From positions 310,001-374,000 of the forward strand of contig NZ_CP111042.1 in the NCBI RefSeq assembly GCF_026248685.1: a stretch of 64,000 nucleotides of DNA, given 5' to 3'. This DNA is from Haladaptatus caseinilyticus. GTDB taxonomy: Archaea > Halobacteriota > Halobacteria > Halobacteriales > Haladaptataceae. The notes beneath the pieces were generated by a model. It was not told the origin of the DNA. It ran no database searches and worked only from the letters and a program-made list of their open reading frames with translations. The position numbers and the translations under genes were made by a program. This document shows, in pieces, positions 1-7,895 of this stretch (position 1 is the stretch's first letter; every line of letters starts with the position of its first letter).

Positions 1-259
1 TAGCACGCGTTGCTGCACGAGACGCTCAAACTATGCGTTGATTTGATCACGTTTTCCGACCACAGACGCGGTGGCCGGTACCAGCTCTCTCCCTCCCGCT
101 GGCTTTGAGCCGATAGCCGCCGATACAACTGCCGTACTCACAAGTAGCCGTACGGCGTCAGTCCCGAACTGTGTCAATTTGAGACGTCCACGACCGCGGT
201 TGTGTGGGGTTCCGTGTTAGATTTGTGTCCCTCTCGGGCGTGATTTCGTCCCGACCACG

Positions 260-490
260 CTACTCTCCGGCACCCCCGTCTGTGGTCGGGTTATCGTCCG
301 CGTCCGTGTTCTTGTTCTCCTTCGAGACTTCACCGGGAAGCTCGACATCAGCTTTCAGGACAAGACGCGTCTCTTAGTAGCTTAGTCCGTCTTTGGACCG
401 TTGGCCTTTGATCTTCCCGAGCCGTCCATTCGAGAGTTCATGCATTGCGTCTATTGTCTGTGTTGATCTATACTCATGAAGCCACAATCG
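260..490 (-). pseudogene. C-terminal remnant of an unidentified gene, broken by an in-frame stop
   Basis: On the minus strand an open frame containing STQTIDAMHELSNGRL and KIKGQRSKDGLSY reaches TAA at 376-374. The same frame continues without a shift through ETRLVLKADVELPGE and an acidic tail to TAG at 262-260. The composition on both sides is that of an ordinary haloarchaeal protein, so I read one gene tail interrupted by a nonsense codon. Its 5' part is not recognisable and would run into the HAD gene on the other strand. I do not recognise the family. The remaining 1-259 shows nothing I can support. Confidence 0.4.
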
Positions 491-519
491 GCTTATTGTG
501 CGACCCGAAGGTTTAGAAC

Positions 520-1179
520 ATGCCCCGGTTTCAGACCGTCCTGTTCGATATGGATGGCGTCCTCGTTGATTCGGAATCGTTTTGGCAGCAGTTCTGGCGT
601 GACCAGGTTTTTGCACATGCAGAAATTGGTGACCCAGGTCTGGAGGACGTGAATGGCCGCAATTTCCGTGAGAGTCTCGAAGATCTTGCAGCGACGTATG
701 GTCTTCCGGGTGAACCCGAGCGGTATGCACGACAGTTCGAAGAGGCTGCAGAGACGGTGTATGGCGAGCAAGTATCGATTACACCTGGAATATCGGACTT
801 TTTTGAGAGACTTCGTGATCAAGGAATCGACGTTGGAATTGTATCCTCAGCGGATTGGATTGAAAGGGTCATTAAGCGGTTTGACTTGGCACCAATCGAC
901 GTGATGGTGAGTGCAGAACATATCGATCTACCAGGCAAGCCAGAACCCTTTATTTATGAACATGCAGCCGCTGAACTTGGTGTGAAACCTTCTGCCTGCC
1001 TCGTTATCGAAGACTCTGTCAACGGTGTCCGAGCAGCAGCCCGAGCAGGCTGCACTGTGATCCGGTTTTGTCAGGGGACGACTGTGCAAGCGACCGATAC
1101 ACTGATTTTGTCGCCAACTCTCCAGACGATCTTCAGCAAACGATCCTCGAATTACTTTCTTAGAACCGTTTCAGCATAA
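520..1179 (+). CDS. HAD-superfamily hydrolase, beta-phosphoglucomutase-like
   Basis: A 219-residue cytosolic phosphatase or phosphomutase of the HAD superfamily. Motif I is FDMDGVLVDSES at residues 9-20 (the two Asp are nucleophile and acid/base). Motif II is VSSA near residue 110, motif III is the Lys in GKPEP near 139, and motif IV is VIEDSVNGVRAA near 162-173. The cap lies between motifs I and II, as in the CbbY/beta-PGM/GPP subfamily, whose members act on small sugar phosphates. The substrate cannot be read from sequence. The ATG at 520 is the first in frame and sits directly before motif I. The gene stands alone, and the final 20 residues look non-conserved. Confidence 0.9.
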   Translation: MPRFQTVLFDMDGVLVDSESFWQQFWRDQVFAHAEIGDPGLEDVNGRNFRESLEDLAATYGLPGEPERYARQFEEAAETVYGEQVSITPGISDFFERLRDQGIDVGIVSSADWIERVIKRFDLAPIDVMVSAEHIDLPGKPEPFIYEHAAAELGVKPSACLVIEDSVNGVRAAARAGCTVIRFCQGTTVQATDTLILSPTLQTIFSKRSSNYFLRTVSA

Positions 1180-1528
1180 ATCGCCAGCAATGATCACAAG
1201 TCTGCGCACTGGATCCGAAGCAGACTGTGATGACCTCCGAATTGAAATTCTATTGATCAAATAACTAGTAACGTCCGAGACTAATCGCCAGACAGCTCCG
1301 ACTATTCAACTAAGATAATAGTTTCGATATATGTAATTAGACTATCGTAGGATATTCAAAATTAGTAGTTTTAATTATATGGGATAAATTTGAACTCAGT
1401 TTGTTTTAGTTCACTATCCCTCGATACCTGCCGCTATTGGCGATTTCACGCTCTGATTCGCGGCTCAACACAGAACTGTGGACGGCCAATACATTCATAT
1501 TACCATCGTACTTGAACTCATCGAACTC
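1180..1528. other. AT-rich intergenic region
   Basis: About 350 bases between the HAD gene and the winged-helix gene. The stretch 1310-1395 is strongly AT-rich and probably holds the promoter of the downstream gene. I see no ORF or repeat that I can support. Confidence 0.5.
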
Positions 1529-2182
1529 ATGAGCGCATCCTCCAAGCCGGCTGACTCCGTTGGTGGCGCTACCTCGTCCTCCCAAGACACCGCGTCGTCT
1601 CAACCCCTGTCGAAGGATACGATTTTTCATATCTTGCAGGTACAGCGCCGTCGATTAACCTTGCAGTACCTCCATGGGCGAACAGACGCCGTTTCGTTAC
1701 GCAATCTTGCCGAGCAGGTAGCAGCCTGGGAGAACGAGATGTCGGTCATGGAACTAACTTCGAAAGAACGCCAACGCGCCTACATTTCACTGTATCAAAC
1801 TCACCTTCCGACACTCGATACGGAGGGTATTATCGAGTACGACAAAGATCGCGGAACAATCAGACGAACGTCCCGTGCTGACCAATTTGACCCATATTTG
1901 TTTGATACCGCTCCACAGGACTCATCCGATTCGTCCACGGACAGTGCGTTGAATCGTCGATGGAGACGGTATTATCTCGGCGGGACGCTTTTCAGCACGA
2001 GTCTGTTGGGTGCTAAATTGCTTCAGCTTCCACTTGTGTCACAAGTGGCGTCTCAACTCATTGTCCCAATTGTTTTGTCTGTCTTCTCCATCCTTACGGC
2101 GGGCCACTACTATACTCGGTCTGTACTTCCAGAGACCAATCCTATTGAGAGCGTTACTCAGTTATTCTCACGCCAGGGATGA
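1529..2182 (+). CDS. DUF7344-type winged-helix protein with C-terminal membrane anchor
   Basis: A probable DNA-binding regulator tethered to the membrane, about 217 residues from the ATG at 1529. An in-frame ATG at 1478 would add 17 residues of poor composition. Residues ~25-125 match the haloarchaeal DUF7344 winged helix: ILQVQRRRLTLQYLHG, then LAEQVAAWE, then the recognition segment ISLYQTHLPTLDTEGIIEYD. After an acidic linker, two hydrophobic segments near the C-terminus (FSTSLLGAKLL... and LIVPIVLSVFSILTAG) form a hairpin anchor. The target is unknown. Three further DUF7344 proteins occur at 31.5-36.5 kb. Confidence 0.75.
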   Translation: MSASSKPADSVGGATSSSQDTASSQPLSKDTIFHILQVQRRRLTLQYLHGRTDAVSLRNLAEQVAAWENEMSVMELTSKERQRAYISLYQTHLPTLDTEGIIEYDKDRGTIRRTSRADQFDPYLFDTAPQDSSDSSTDSALNRRWRRYYLGGTLFSTSLLGAKLLQLPLVSQVASQLIVPIVLSVFSILTAGHYYTRSVLPETNPIESVTQLFSRQG

Positions 2183-2393
2183 AGTAAATAATAGGATATA
2201 AATGGTTTCTCTGGTACAGCAGAGTTGTCGTGTCTGAAGAGCTGATGATGGTCTTTCGTCGGTCATTCGGTACAACGGTGGGTATACGATTTTCGTTGCG
2301 AATTACTTCCTTCCAGTCTTCCTATAGACTGCTGTAACTTTATTGGTGGTGCTATTATTATATGGCGGGAAAGATTGCGCTACGAAACCCACC

Positions 2394-3269
2394 ATGCCCG
2401 ACTCGATCAACGAAGAAGACCGCGAGATCCAATCGCACTTCGGTCTCGACACCACTGACCTCCTCGATCGAACCGCTACCACACTAACCGAGGGAACTGC
2501 CGTCAGTCGTCAACTCGGCGTCGTTGCAGCCTGCCACGCCGTCAGTAGTGCAGACGACCGCGAAGGGCCACTTCATGTCCTTGCCACGATCCCGACTGTT
2601 GCACAACCCCACCGCTTTGTGAACACACTTGCTGACCGTCCATCGGAACGATCGATCAGTAAAGCAACCTATAGCACCCTCATCGGGTCGTCAGCAGGTA
2701 AGAGCTTCACACCCGGCGCTGTATTCGACACAGGCGACGACATGGGAACAGATACGAGGACGACACACCTGTATCTCGGGAATATCGACGAGTACGACTC
2801 AAAAACCGTCCGTGCACTCACGGAATTGATGCAGGTCGGTAGCTACTCCGTCGGGTCGACCCCAGAACCGGTTCGAACCAACGCCGCACTCTTCTGTTAC
2901 GCGCCACCAAAATACGGCACCTGGGGCGAGTATGAATCGATCAGAGAGCAAATTCCGGGAAAGATAGACCTCCAACATGCCGTGGACGTTGTCGTACCTA
3001 TGTTCGATACATCTGAACAACGCGACGTAGACCCGATGGCACCCGACGAACTCGAGATGGTTCTCACTACCGGTCAGACCAACTCGGTAACAATCTCAGA
3101 CGACGTTCGAGCATACGCCGAGAGAGAGGCTTCGGAGATTACGCCGACAGGAGACGACTCCGGCGCAGATGCGTGGCCACAGATTCGCGTCACCCGGACG
3201 ATACTGAAGCTGGCCGTGTCAATAGCAAAATTCGATGTCAGTGACGTAGTTACGACCGAATTATCCTGA
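2394..3269 (+). CDS. Degenerate MCM AAA+-domain protein, predicted ATPase-dead
   Basis: This 291-residue protein keeps the layout of the C-terminal MCM helicase core but lacks its catalytic residues. GPLHVLATIPTVAQPHRF (residues 59-74) sits where MCM has its Walker A strand, without a GK[ST]. STLIGSSAGKSFTPGAVF (~94-111) matches the MCM GSSAAGLTA segment. YLGNIDEYDSKTVRALTE (~127-144) matches Walker B and keeps Asp-Glu. CYAPPKYG (~168-175) matches sensor-1 ANPKYG with Asn replaced by Pro. LQHAVDVVVP replaces the LSRFDL arginine finger. The C-terminus resembles the MCM winged-helix-proximal helices. The MCM N-terminal DNA-binding domain is absent. It may be a regulatory or structural relic. 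The ATG at 2394 is preferred over one at 2343. Confidence 0.6.
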   Translation: MPDSINEEDREIQSHFGLDTTDLLDRTATTLTEGTAVSRQLGVVAACHAVSSADDREGPLHVLATIPTVAQPHRFVNTLADRPSERSISKATYSTLIGSSAGKSFTPGAVFDTGDDMGTDTRTTHLYLGNIDEYDSKTVRALTELMQVGSYSVGSTPEPVRTNAALFCYAPPKYGTWGEYESIREQIPGKIDLQHAVDVVVPMFDTSEQRDVDPMAPDELEMVLTTGQTNSVTISDDVRAYAEREASEITPTGDDSGADAWPQIRVTRTILKLAVSIAKFDVSDVVTTELS

Positions 3270-3479
3270 AGAGTATAGACGTGACGAATTTAGCAAGTCG
3301 CTTAGTATTGCGTATTTTCACCACCTACCGATCGGATACTTTCGGTACCCTGCTTGCCTCAACCAGCCTGAGTCTATTCGCAACTCTAGTATTCGAAACT
3401 GCATTTATTCAATACTGTTCTGAGATTACCAGAATGTCTGACATATATTTATCTACTCATCAACTAATTCCATGGTTGC

Positions 3480-4199
3480 ATGAAGCAGACACGACGAAGC
3501 GTTCTTGGCGCAATCGGAGCCGTAGCAACAGTGGGTATCGGTGCAACGCAAGTGCTTGGTGCAGACTCTAATGTTCCACTCCTCCTTGAACCACATCCCG
3601 ATGAAGAGTACCTCTTCGTCAAAAACACGACCGATTCGCCGTTCAGCCTTGACGGGCACTACGTCGACTTTGAGTACGTTAACGACGGGGAAGATCAACG
3701 GTATTCGATTCCCTCCGGCTATACGATCCCTGCCGGTGGCACAATCAAAATCGCAACTGGTGCGGGGGAGGTCCCGGAAGGCGCTATTGATATGGATCAG
3801 CCCGGTAATGAGATGAACAACTCCGAAGCCGACGTGTACGCGATCCTCGATGCTGACGAAAACGTCGTTGCTCGTAGTGACCAAGAGAAATACCGGGCGT
3901 CGATCGATCCGAACGAGGAAACAACGACTGACGAGACCACCACTGAAGAGGAAGATACCACCGACGACACCTCTGACGAAACCACGACCGAGGAAGAGAC
4001 GACTGCCGAAGACGACTCGGACGAGTCCACGTCGGAGGAGACAACCGACGACAGCGAGTCGAGCGATAGCTCCTCGAACGACACACAGTCGGATGATGAC
4101 ACTGAATCAGATGAGAGCGAAAGCTCAGGAAGCGATGACTCCGAAAATTCCGATTCGGAGGACTCGTCTACTGAAGACGATTCCCAAGACGACTGCTGA
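3480..4199 (+). CDS. Tat-exported protein with lamin-tail-like domain and acidic tail
   Basis: A 239-residue secreted protein. It starts with a Tat-type signal (KQTRRSVLGAIGAVATVGIGA, cleaved near LGA). Residues ~30-135 read like a lamin-tail/LTD beta-sandwich: EYLFVKNTTDSPFSLDGHYVDF, SIPSGYTIPAGGTIKIATG, YAILDADENVVARS. The last ~100 residues are almost entirely Asp, Glu, Ser and Thr, a low-complexity tail that could act as a hydrated linker or a glycosylation zone at the cell surface. The ATG at 3480 follows an AT-rich promoter region. It is followed 26 bases later by another Tat-exported Thr-rich protein, so the two may be co-expressed. Confidence 0.7.
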   Translation: MKQTRRSVLGAIGAVATVGIGATQVLGADSNVPLLLEPHPDEEYLFVKNTTDSPFSLDGHYVDFEYVNDGEDQRYSIPSGYTIPAGGTIKIATGAGEVPEGAIDMDQPGNEMNNSEADVYAILDADENVVARSDQEKYRASIDPNEETTTDETTTEEEDTTDDTSDETTTEEETTAEDDSDESTSEETTDDSESSDSSSNDTQSDDDTESDESESSGSDDSENSDSEDSSTEDDSQDDC

Positions 4200-4225
4200 G
4201 ACAGCCAGTCGATAACCCTATTTTC

Positions 4226-5230
4226 ATGACCAACAGATCACGGCGACGGTTTCTCACATCGGCATTGGCCACCACGAGTCTCGGTATGCTATCTGGGTGT
4301 TCGGACATCCTCGGGTCCATCGAAACCAACACACCAGAGACGTCCTCGAAAGCGCCAGACTCGACGACAGCAGTTACAGAAACGATTGCAACGACCGTTG
4401 AAACGGTGACTGCCACAACACGGTCACCCACCAGTGAGTCATCAGAGAATACCGCGGCAGAACCATCCTCGAAAAAGACCCAGCAGGACGAAACAACAAC
4501 ATCAGAACCATCTTCGACGTCGAACTCACAAGCAACAGAACAGACGACATCAGCTGAATCGACAACGTCAACGATCACCGCCTATGTTCCCGTTGAGAAA
4601 CCGACAACAACATCGGAAGATACGATGTCCGTCGAGAGTGCATTAGAGTGGTTGATTGACAGCCTCCAATCAGAAGGTGTCAATGCCTCTAACCCGACTA
4701 CGTGGCGTGATATTGCGAAAATCACCCATACGACCAAAGAGACAACCCTCCTCGATGGATTGGCTGGAGAAATCGGAACCGTGGCTGGCCATTGGGTCCA
4801 ATTCACCACCAAAGTCGAGAACCCACCATCCGAACTTCGAGTCACCCTGCAAGACAAGGATGGTGACGATATCGGAGGCTATTCGGTGATGACCAAGGAT
4901 GCAGACGCCGTGTTGGACGGATTCATGACAACCAATGAGTTCTCTCGCCGAATCGTCTCGACAATTCGATTTTCACCTGGTGTTCCGACGACTATGACGA
5001 CGCGGGCTCCATCGACCACTATGACCACGACTACCACAGCGACAACACCGCCGGAATCAACAACAACGTCGTCTCAAACGACTTACGAGCCTCCAACGAC
5101 CACAACAGAGAGCCGATACACGACAACACGCCAGACATCCTCATCTAGAACCACTACGACGACAGAAACGAGCAAATCGACAACGACTGCAACGGCCAGG
5201 GAAGCACACACGACCAAGTCATCCAGATAG
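4226..5230 (+). CDS. Tat lipoprotein with Ser/Thr-rich linkers
   Basis: A 334-residue predicted surface lipoprotein. The N-terminus has a twin-arginine motif (RSRRRFLTSALATTSLGML) followed by the lipobox SGC at ~23-26. A long Thr/Ser-rich stretch follows, then a compact domain at ~residues 130-255 (SVESALEWLIDSLQ, TTLLDGLAGEIG, PPSELRVTLQDKDGDDIGGYS). A Thr-rich tail of about 80 residues ends the protein. The tail resembles O-glycosylated stalks of archaeal surface proteins. I do not recognise the central domain. It lies 26 bases after the lamin-tail-like gene and probably shares its transcript. Confidence 0.65.
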   Translation: MTNRSRRRFLTSALATTSLGMLSGCSDILGSIETNTPETSSKAPDSTTAVTETIATTVETVTATTRSPTSESSENTAAEPSSKKTQQDETTTSEPSSTSNSQATEQTTSAESTTSTITAYVPVEKPTTTSEDTMSVESALEWLIDSLQSEGVNASNPTTWRDIAKITHTTKETTLLDGLAGEIGTVAGHWVQFTTKVENPPSELRVTLQDKDGDDIGGYSVMTKDADAVLDGFMTTNEFSRRIVSTIRFSPGVPTTMTTRAPSTTMTTTTTATTPPESTTTSSQTTYEPPTTTTESRYTTTRQTSSSRTTTTTETSKSTTTATAREAHTTKSSR

Positions 5231-5263
5231 TCAATACCAGTCGATAAACTACTCAGTACGACT

Positions 5264-5509
5264 CTACTTGAGGAGCTTCTTCACCGTTGACCGCACCTTC
5301 GACTTTGCTTTGCGTTTTGCATATTGTTTTGGGTTCTTGGCCTTCCGTGCGGTTCCAGACGCTTTCGAGACGCCTGTTTTCTTTCGAACCTTCCGTTTTA
5401 CTTTCCCTGTCGTCTTTCGTTTGGCGTATTTTTTCGGGTCTTTGGCTGCTCTTACAATTTTCTCAGCTTTCGATTTCTTACGACGGGTGCGAAATGGACC
5501 GATTTTCAT
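5264..5509 (-). CDS. Small, extremely basic two-repeat protein
   Basis: An 81-residue protein from ATG 5509 (a GTG at 5530 would add seven). It is roughly one third Lys plus Arg with almost no acidic residues, the opposite of normal haloarchaeal composition. Two tandem repeats of about 35 residues share the core PKKYAKRK...GKVKRKV and PKQYAKRK...SKVRSTV. Helical, lysine-faced repeats like these are usual in nucleic-acid-packaging proteins, so chromatin or RNA binding is a reasonable inference. It is convergent to the preceding lipoprotein gene and divergent from the histone-fold gene at 5710. I know no named family for it. Confidence 0.55.
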   Translation of the reverse strand: MKIGPFRTRRKKSKAEKIVRAAKDPKKYAKRKTTGKVKRKVRKKTGVSKASGTARKAKNPKQYAKRKAKSKVRSTVKKLLK

Positions 5510-5709
5510 CCCTATTCTAATTGTTTTCACACTCGATAAAGATTACTCTCGTCACATTACGAAGAGAATCGACGTGTATGCGTGTATCATTCAAGCTATT
5601 TCTTACTACTGTACGGTGATGATGAGAAATGTGTTTCCCAGGCTCAGAGTCGTCTGTCCCCGACTATTTTACCACTGTTTTTTGTAGTATTATACCGTCT
5701 GGGGCTTGT

Positions 5710-5877
5710 ATGGCTGATTTGATTGTGAAATCCGCAGTGAAAGAACAGCTCGAAGGTCAAAATGTGGCGAGTGACTTCTACGATGCACTTGATGAAGAAG
5801 TCGCAACAGTCCTCGACAACGCTTCCCGACGAGCCGAAGAAAACGACCGCAAAACCGTCCAAGCGCGCGATCTATAG
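5710..5877 (+). CDS. Short histone-fold protein (DUF1931-like)
   Basis: A 55-residue protein starting MADLIVKSAVKEQL, with the histone-fold alpha-2 helix VASDFYDALDEEVATVLDNA and the loop-2 signature NDRKTVQARDL typical of archaeal histones and CBF/NF-Y folds. It stops where helix alpha-3 would begin. Haloarchaeal DUF1931-type proteins are about this length. The start is set by homology: an in-frame ATG at 5629 adds 27 residues of non-haloarchaeal character. It may bind DNA or act as a partner of a longer histone. A lysine-rich protein gene lies 200 bases upstream on the other strand. Confidence 0.7.
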   Translation: MADLIVKSAVKEQLEGQNVASDFYDALDEEVATVLDNASRRAEENDRKTVQARDL

Positions 5878-5956
5878 CTGCTCACCGACTCCTATTTTTG
5901 ATGACCGGATGATCAATCTCTTCTCTCCGAACGTTGGCTATGCGAAACGCTTAGTC

Positions 5957-5973
5957 ATATACGAATATTTCGT
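5957..5973. promoter_or_regulatory. Palindromic operator/TATA region upstream of HTH-PIN module
   Basis: The sequence ATACGAAtATTTCGTAT, about 18 bases before the ATG at 5991, is an almost perfect inverted repeat and is AT-rich. It is well placed to overlap the TATA box and serve as the autoregulatory site of the winged-helix antitoxin. The coordinates are approximate by one or two bases. Confidence 0.5.
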
Positions 5974-5990
5974 ATATTCGTGAATTCCGT

Positions 5991-6467
5991 ATGAGCGTCA
6001 CAGACGATACTCCCATCTCACGAAAACGCCTCCAAACCGTGTTTGAACAACTGGCAAACGACCGAAAACTCGACATCCTCAGCTACGCGGCCGACCACGA
6101 GCAGTTCACCGTAACGGCCCTCAAAGACGACCTCGGAATTCCACATACGACAGCACACGACTATTGCCGTGAATTGCACCAAGCAGGTCTTCTGCATCGC
6201 GAGCAAATGAAGCCTGCAACCTACAGCGCAGTTGATTTCGACATTCAACTGTCACTCGATGCCATTGCGACAGCTGTCGAGACCGAGTCCGAAACAATCG
6301 ACTACATGCTTGCGACGTATGGTGAAGGTATCATCGACGAACTCCTCGATATCTGGGGGCGTGTCGAAGCAGGTGAACTCACGTACCGCGAGGCGAGTGG
6401 TACGCTTGACATGCAGCATGCTGACTTCCTTCGGCTGGCGGCTGAACTCGAGTTGTTCAACCGATGA
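5991..6467 (+). CDS. Winged-helix antitoxin-like regulator paired with a PIN protein
   Basis: A 158-residue protein with an ArsR-like winged helix in its first 75 residues (LANDRKLDILSYAADHEQFTVTALKDDLGIPHTTAHDYCRELHQAGLL). A helical C-terminal part follows (TIDYMLATYGEGIIDELLDIWGRVEAGELTYREA) that probably contacts the toxin. The last codon overlaps the ATG of the PIN gene (ATGA at 6464), giving translational coupling. This is the usual order for haloarchaeal HTH/PIN toxin-antitoxin modules. It presumably represses its own promoter; an AT-rich element with ATACGAATATTTCGTAT at about 5957-5973, a near-perfect palindrome, lies just upstream and is a likely operator/TATA region. Confidence 0.8.
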   Translation: MSVTDDTPISRKRLQTVFEQLANDRKLDILSYAADHEQFTVTALKDDLGIPHTTAHDYCRELHQAGLLHREQMKPATYSAVDFDIQLSLDAIATAVETESETIDYMLATYGEGIIDELLDIWGRVEAGELTYREASGTLDMQHADFLRLAAELELFNR

Positions 6468-6937
6468 GTGTCGTTGTACTGGATGCAAACGCAGTTATCA
6501 TGCATGGTCGAGCGTTTCCGGATCGCGTTCGTACCGCCGTTGAAAAAGGGTCTACTCTCATCCTCCCGCGGTCGGTCAAGCAAGAACTCGTTGACGATGG
6601 CCTTGCGAATGACGATGCACCAGTCAATCATCGTGCCTCAGCACGGGCAATCCAAGACCTCGTCGACGAAGGGTTCCTCGTGCTTCGGACACCGGATTTC
6701 GAAACGTACAGCGGTATCATTGATGAAGCGCGTCGACGCATTGCAGATGATACGCTCCCGGAACATACCGTCAAAGCCGATCAATACATTCCAGCCCTTG
6801 TCTGTGGTCTCGCTACTGACAATACCGTCCACCTGGTAACCGCCGATACAAAACTGCGTACTATCGTCCAAGACATTGCTGCTCGGAACGGGGTAACAGA
6901 GAACGTTATTTTGCGTGATCCGTTGACGGTGCTGTAG
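6464..6937 (+). CDS. PIN-domain RNase toxin
   Basis: A 157-residue PIN-domain protein, predicted Mg2+-dependent endoribonuclease. The first acidic residue is in VVLDANAVIMHG (residues 4-15). A conserved acid lies in SRSVKQELVDDG-type sequence near 43-50. The third site is TVKADQYIPALVCGLA near 107-122, and the last is LVTADTKLRTI near 128-138. It is translationally coupled to the upstream winged-helix protein and forms a toxin-antitoxin module with it. The length and motif spacing are normal for VapC-like proteins, so it looks intact. Confidence 0.85.
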   Translation: MSVVVLDANAVIMHGRAFPDRVRTAVEKGSTLILPRSVKQELVDDGLANDDAPVNHRASARAIQDLVDEGFLVLRTPDFETYSGIIDEARRRIADDTLPEHTVKADQYIPALVCGLATDNTVHLVTADTKLRTIVQDIAARNGVTENVILRDPLTVL

Positions 6938-6966
6938 TAATCAAGATCTGTTTTCCATCCTCTTGG

Positions 6967-7233
6967 TCATTCTTTGGGAATCCACCAAATAACTACCCGT
7001 GGACTCAATTTCCCACGTTCTAACGCACCCTGTTCATGCAACTCCTTGAGCCGCTGATGCACTGGCCGCCGTTCCATCTCCACCGTATCTGCAACCCACC
7101 GAGCAGTCACTGCTGGAAATTCGGACTCACGAATCACGCGAAGAAAATCGCCATCAGTCGTTTGCTCCGCAAATCGTCCCTGCTCATCGCGTTCACTCTT
7201 GTCCTCGGTCAGAGCGCGTACTGAGACTATCAC
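6967..7233 (-). CDS. Small winged-helix regulator, GTG start
   Basis: An 88-residue winged-helix protein ending GKLSPRVVIWWIPKE. The helix-turn-helix is FPAVTARWVADTVEMERRPVHQRLKELHEQGALERG. The same C-terminal motif (xVIWWI) recurs in the antitoxin at 10549-10902, so both belong to one family of PIN-associated or membrane-protein-associated regulators. I chose GTG at 7233: it overlaps the TGA of the upstream membrane gene (GTGA) once that gene's frameshift is corrected, the usual coupling for this pair. Confidence 0.6.
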   Translation of the reverse strand: MIVSVRALTEDKSERDEQGRFAEQTTDGDFLRVIRESEFPAVTARWVADTVEMERRPVHQRLKELHEQGALERGKLSPRVVIWWIPKE

Positions 7234-7606
7234 GGAATCCCGATATGCCGATGCCGAAAGTACAGATAGAGGCATGCAATTGGGACATTGAGCAGCGGAA
7301 TGACCATGAGATGATAGAGAATAGTTGGCTTCCACTCGGAGTGCTTCTGGACATATTGGCGGTCAGAATACACGGCAGGGAGAGAAGCGCCGCTGCATAG
7401 CTAATGAGGATGATTCCCTCAGCAAGATACGTCGTCAAATACCCTGAAACATTGAGCGGAACAAATCTAGCAATACCCATCGTGAAAACAGTCACAACGA
7501 ACCAGAGAGCGAATAGAACAGGAATTGCGAGGATCACCAGCCACCATCCTCTCGAATGAAGATATCGCCTAAACAAAGCTCTTGAAAACAGTTCTGTAGT
7601 AACCAT
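7230..7606 (-). pseudogene. Small membrane protein gene with a 2-base frameshift
   Basis: Translation from ATG 7606 gives a membrane protein (WWLVILAIPVLFALWFVV, YLAEGIILISYAAALL) and then runs into an implausible tail that ends at 7193. Shifting frame near 7385 gives LPAVYSDRQYVQKHSEWKP and LYHLMVIPLLNVPIACLYLY, then RHRHIGIP and a stop at 7232-7230. That is the expected continuation: two further hydrophobic segments and a YLYFRHRHIG-type end. The cause looks like a duplicated CT dinucleotide in CTTCTCTCCC. The corrected stop overlaps the GTG of the downstream regulator, which supports the correction. Either a decaying gene or a sequencing error. Confidence 0.6.
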
Positions 7607-7895
7607 AGATGTTATATTGCTCTCCGGAGGTAAATCCATTCCTAGAGTGATGAGTAACTACTCGGATCCGCCAGCTGACTCAGAACATCCACGATCTCGA
7701 GTACATCCGCTGGGTTTCGTTCTTGAACGAACTCGCCTCCATCTCCTCTCGTGCACTCTCATTTAGCTCTTTTTCTGCACTTGGGTAGTCCCGAAGTTAG
7801 TATATAATACAGACACAAGCTGTTCCCAGATCTTGATCGTTCCTGTGATCACTCCCTTTCGTTTACCGAGCTATCGTGCCCTCAAAGTGATCTAC

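Noticed and set aside
3281-3571. A 96-residue plus-strand frame before the lamin-tail-like gene.
   Set aside because: It overlaps the start and Tat signal of the next gene in another frame and has a non-haloarchaeal composition; the region is the promoter.
3784-4215. Arg/Ser-rich and Ser/Val-rich frames opposite and alongside the acidic-tail gene.
   Set aside because: They are shadows of the repetitive GAC/GAG/ACG codons of the acidic tail.
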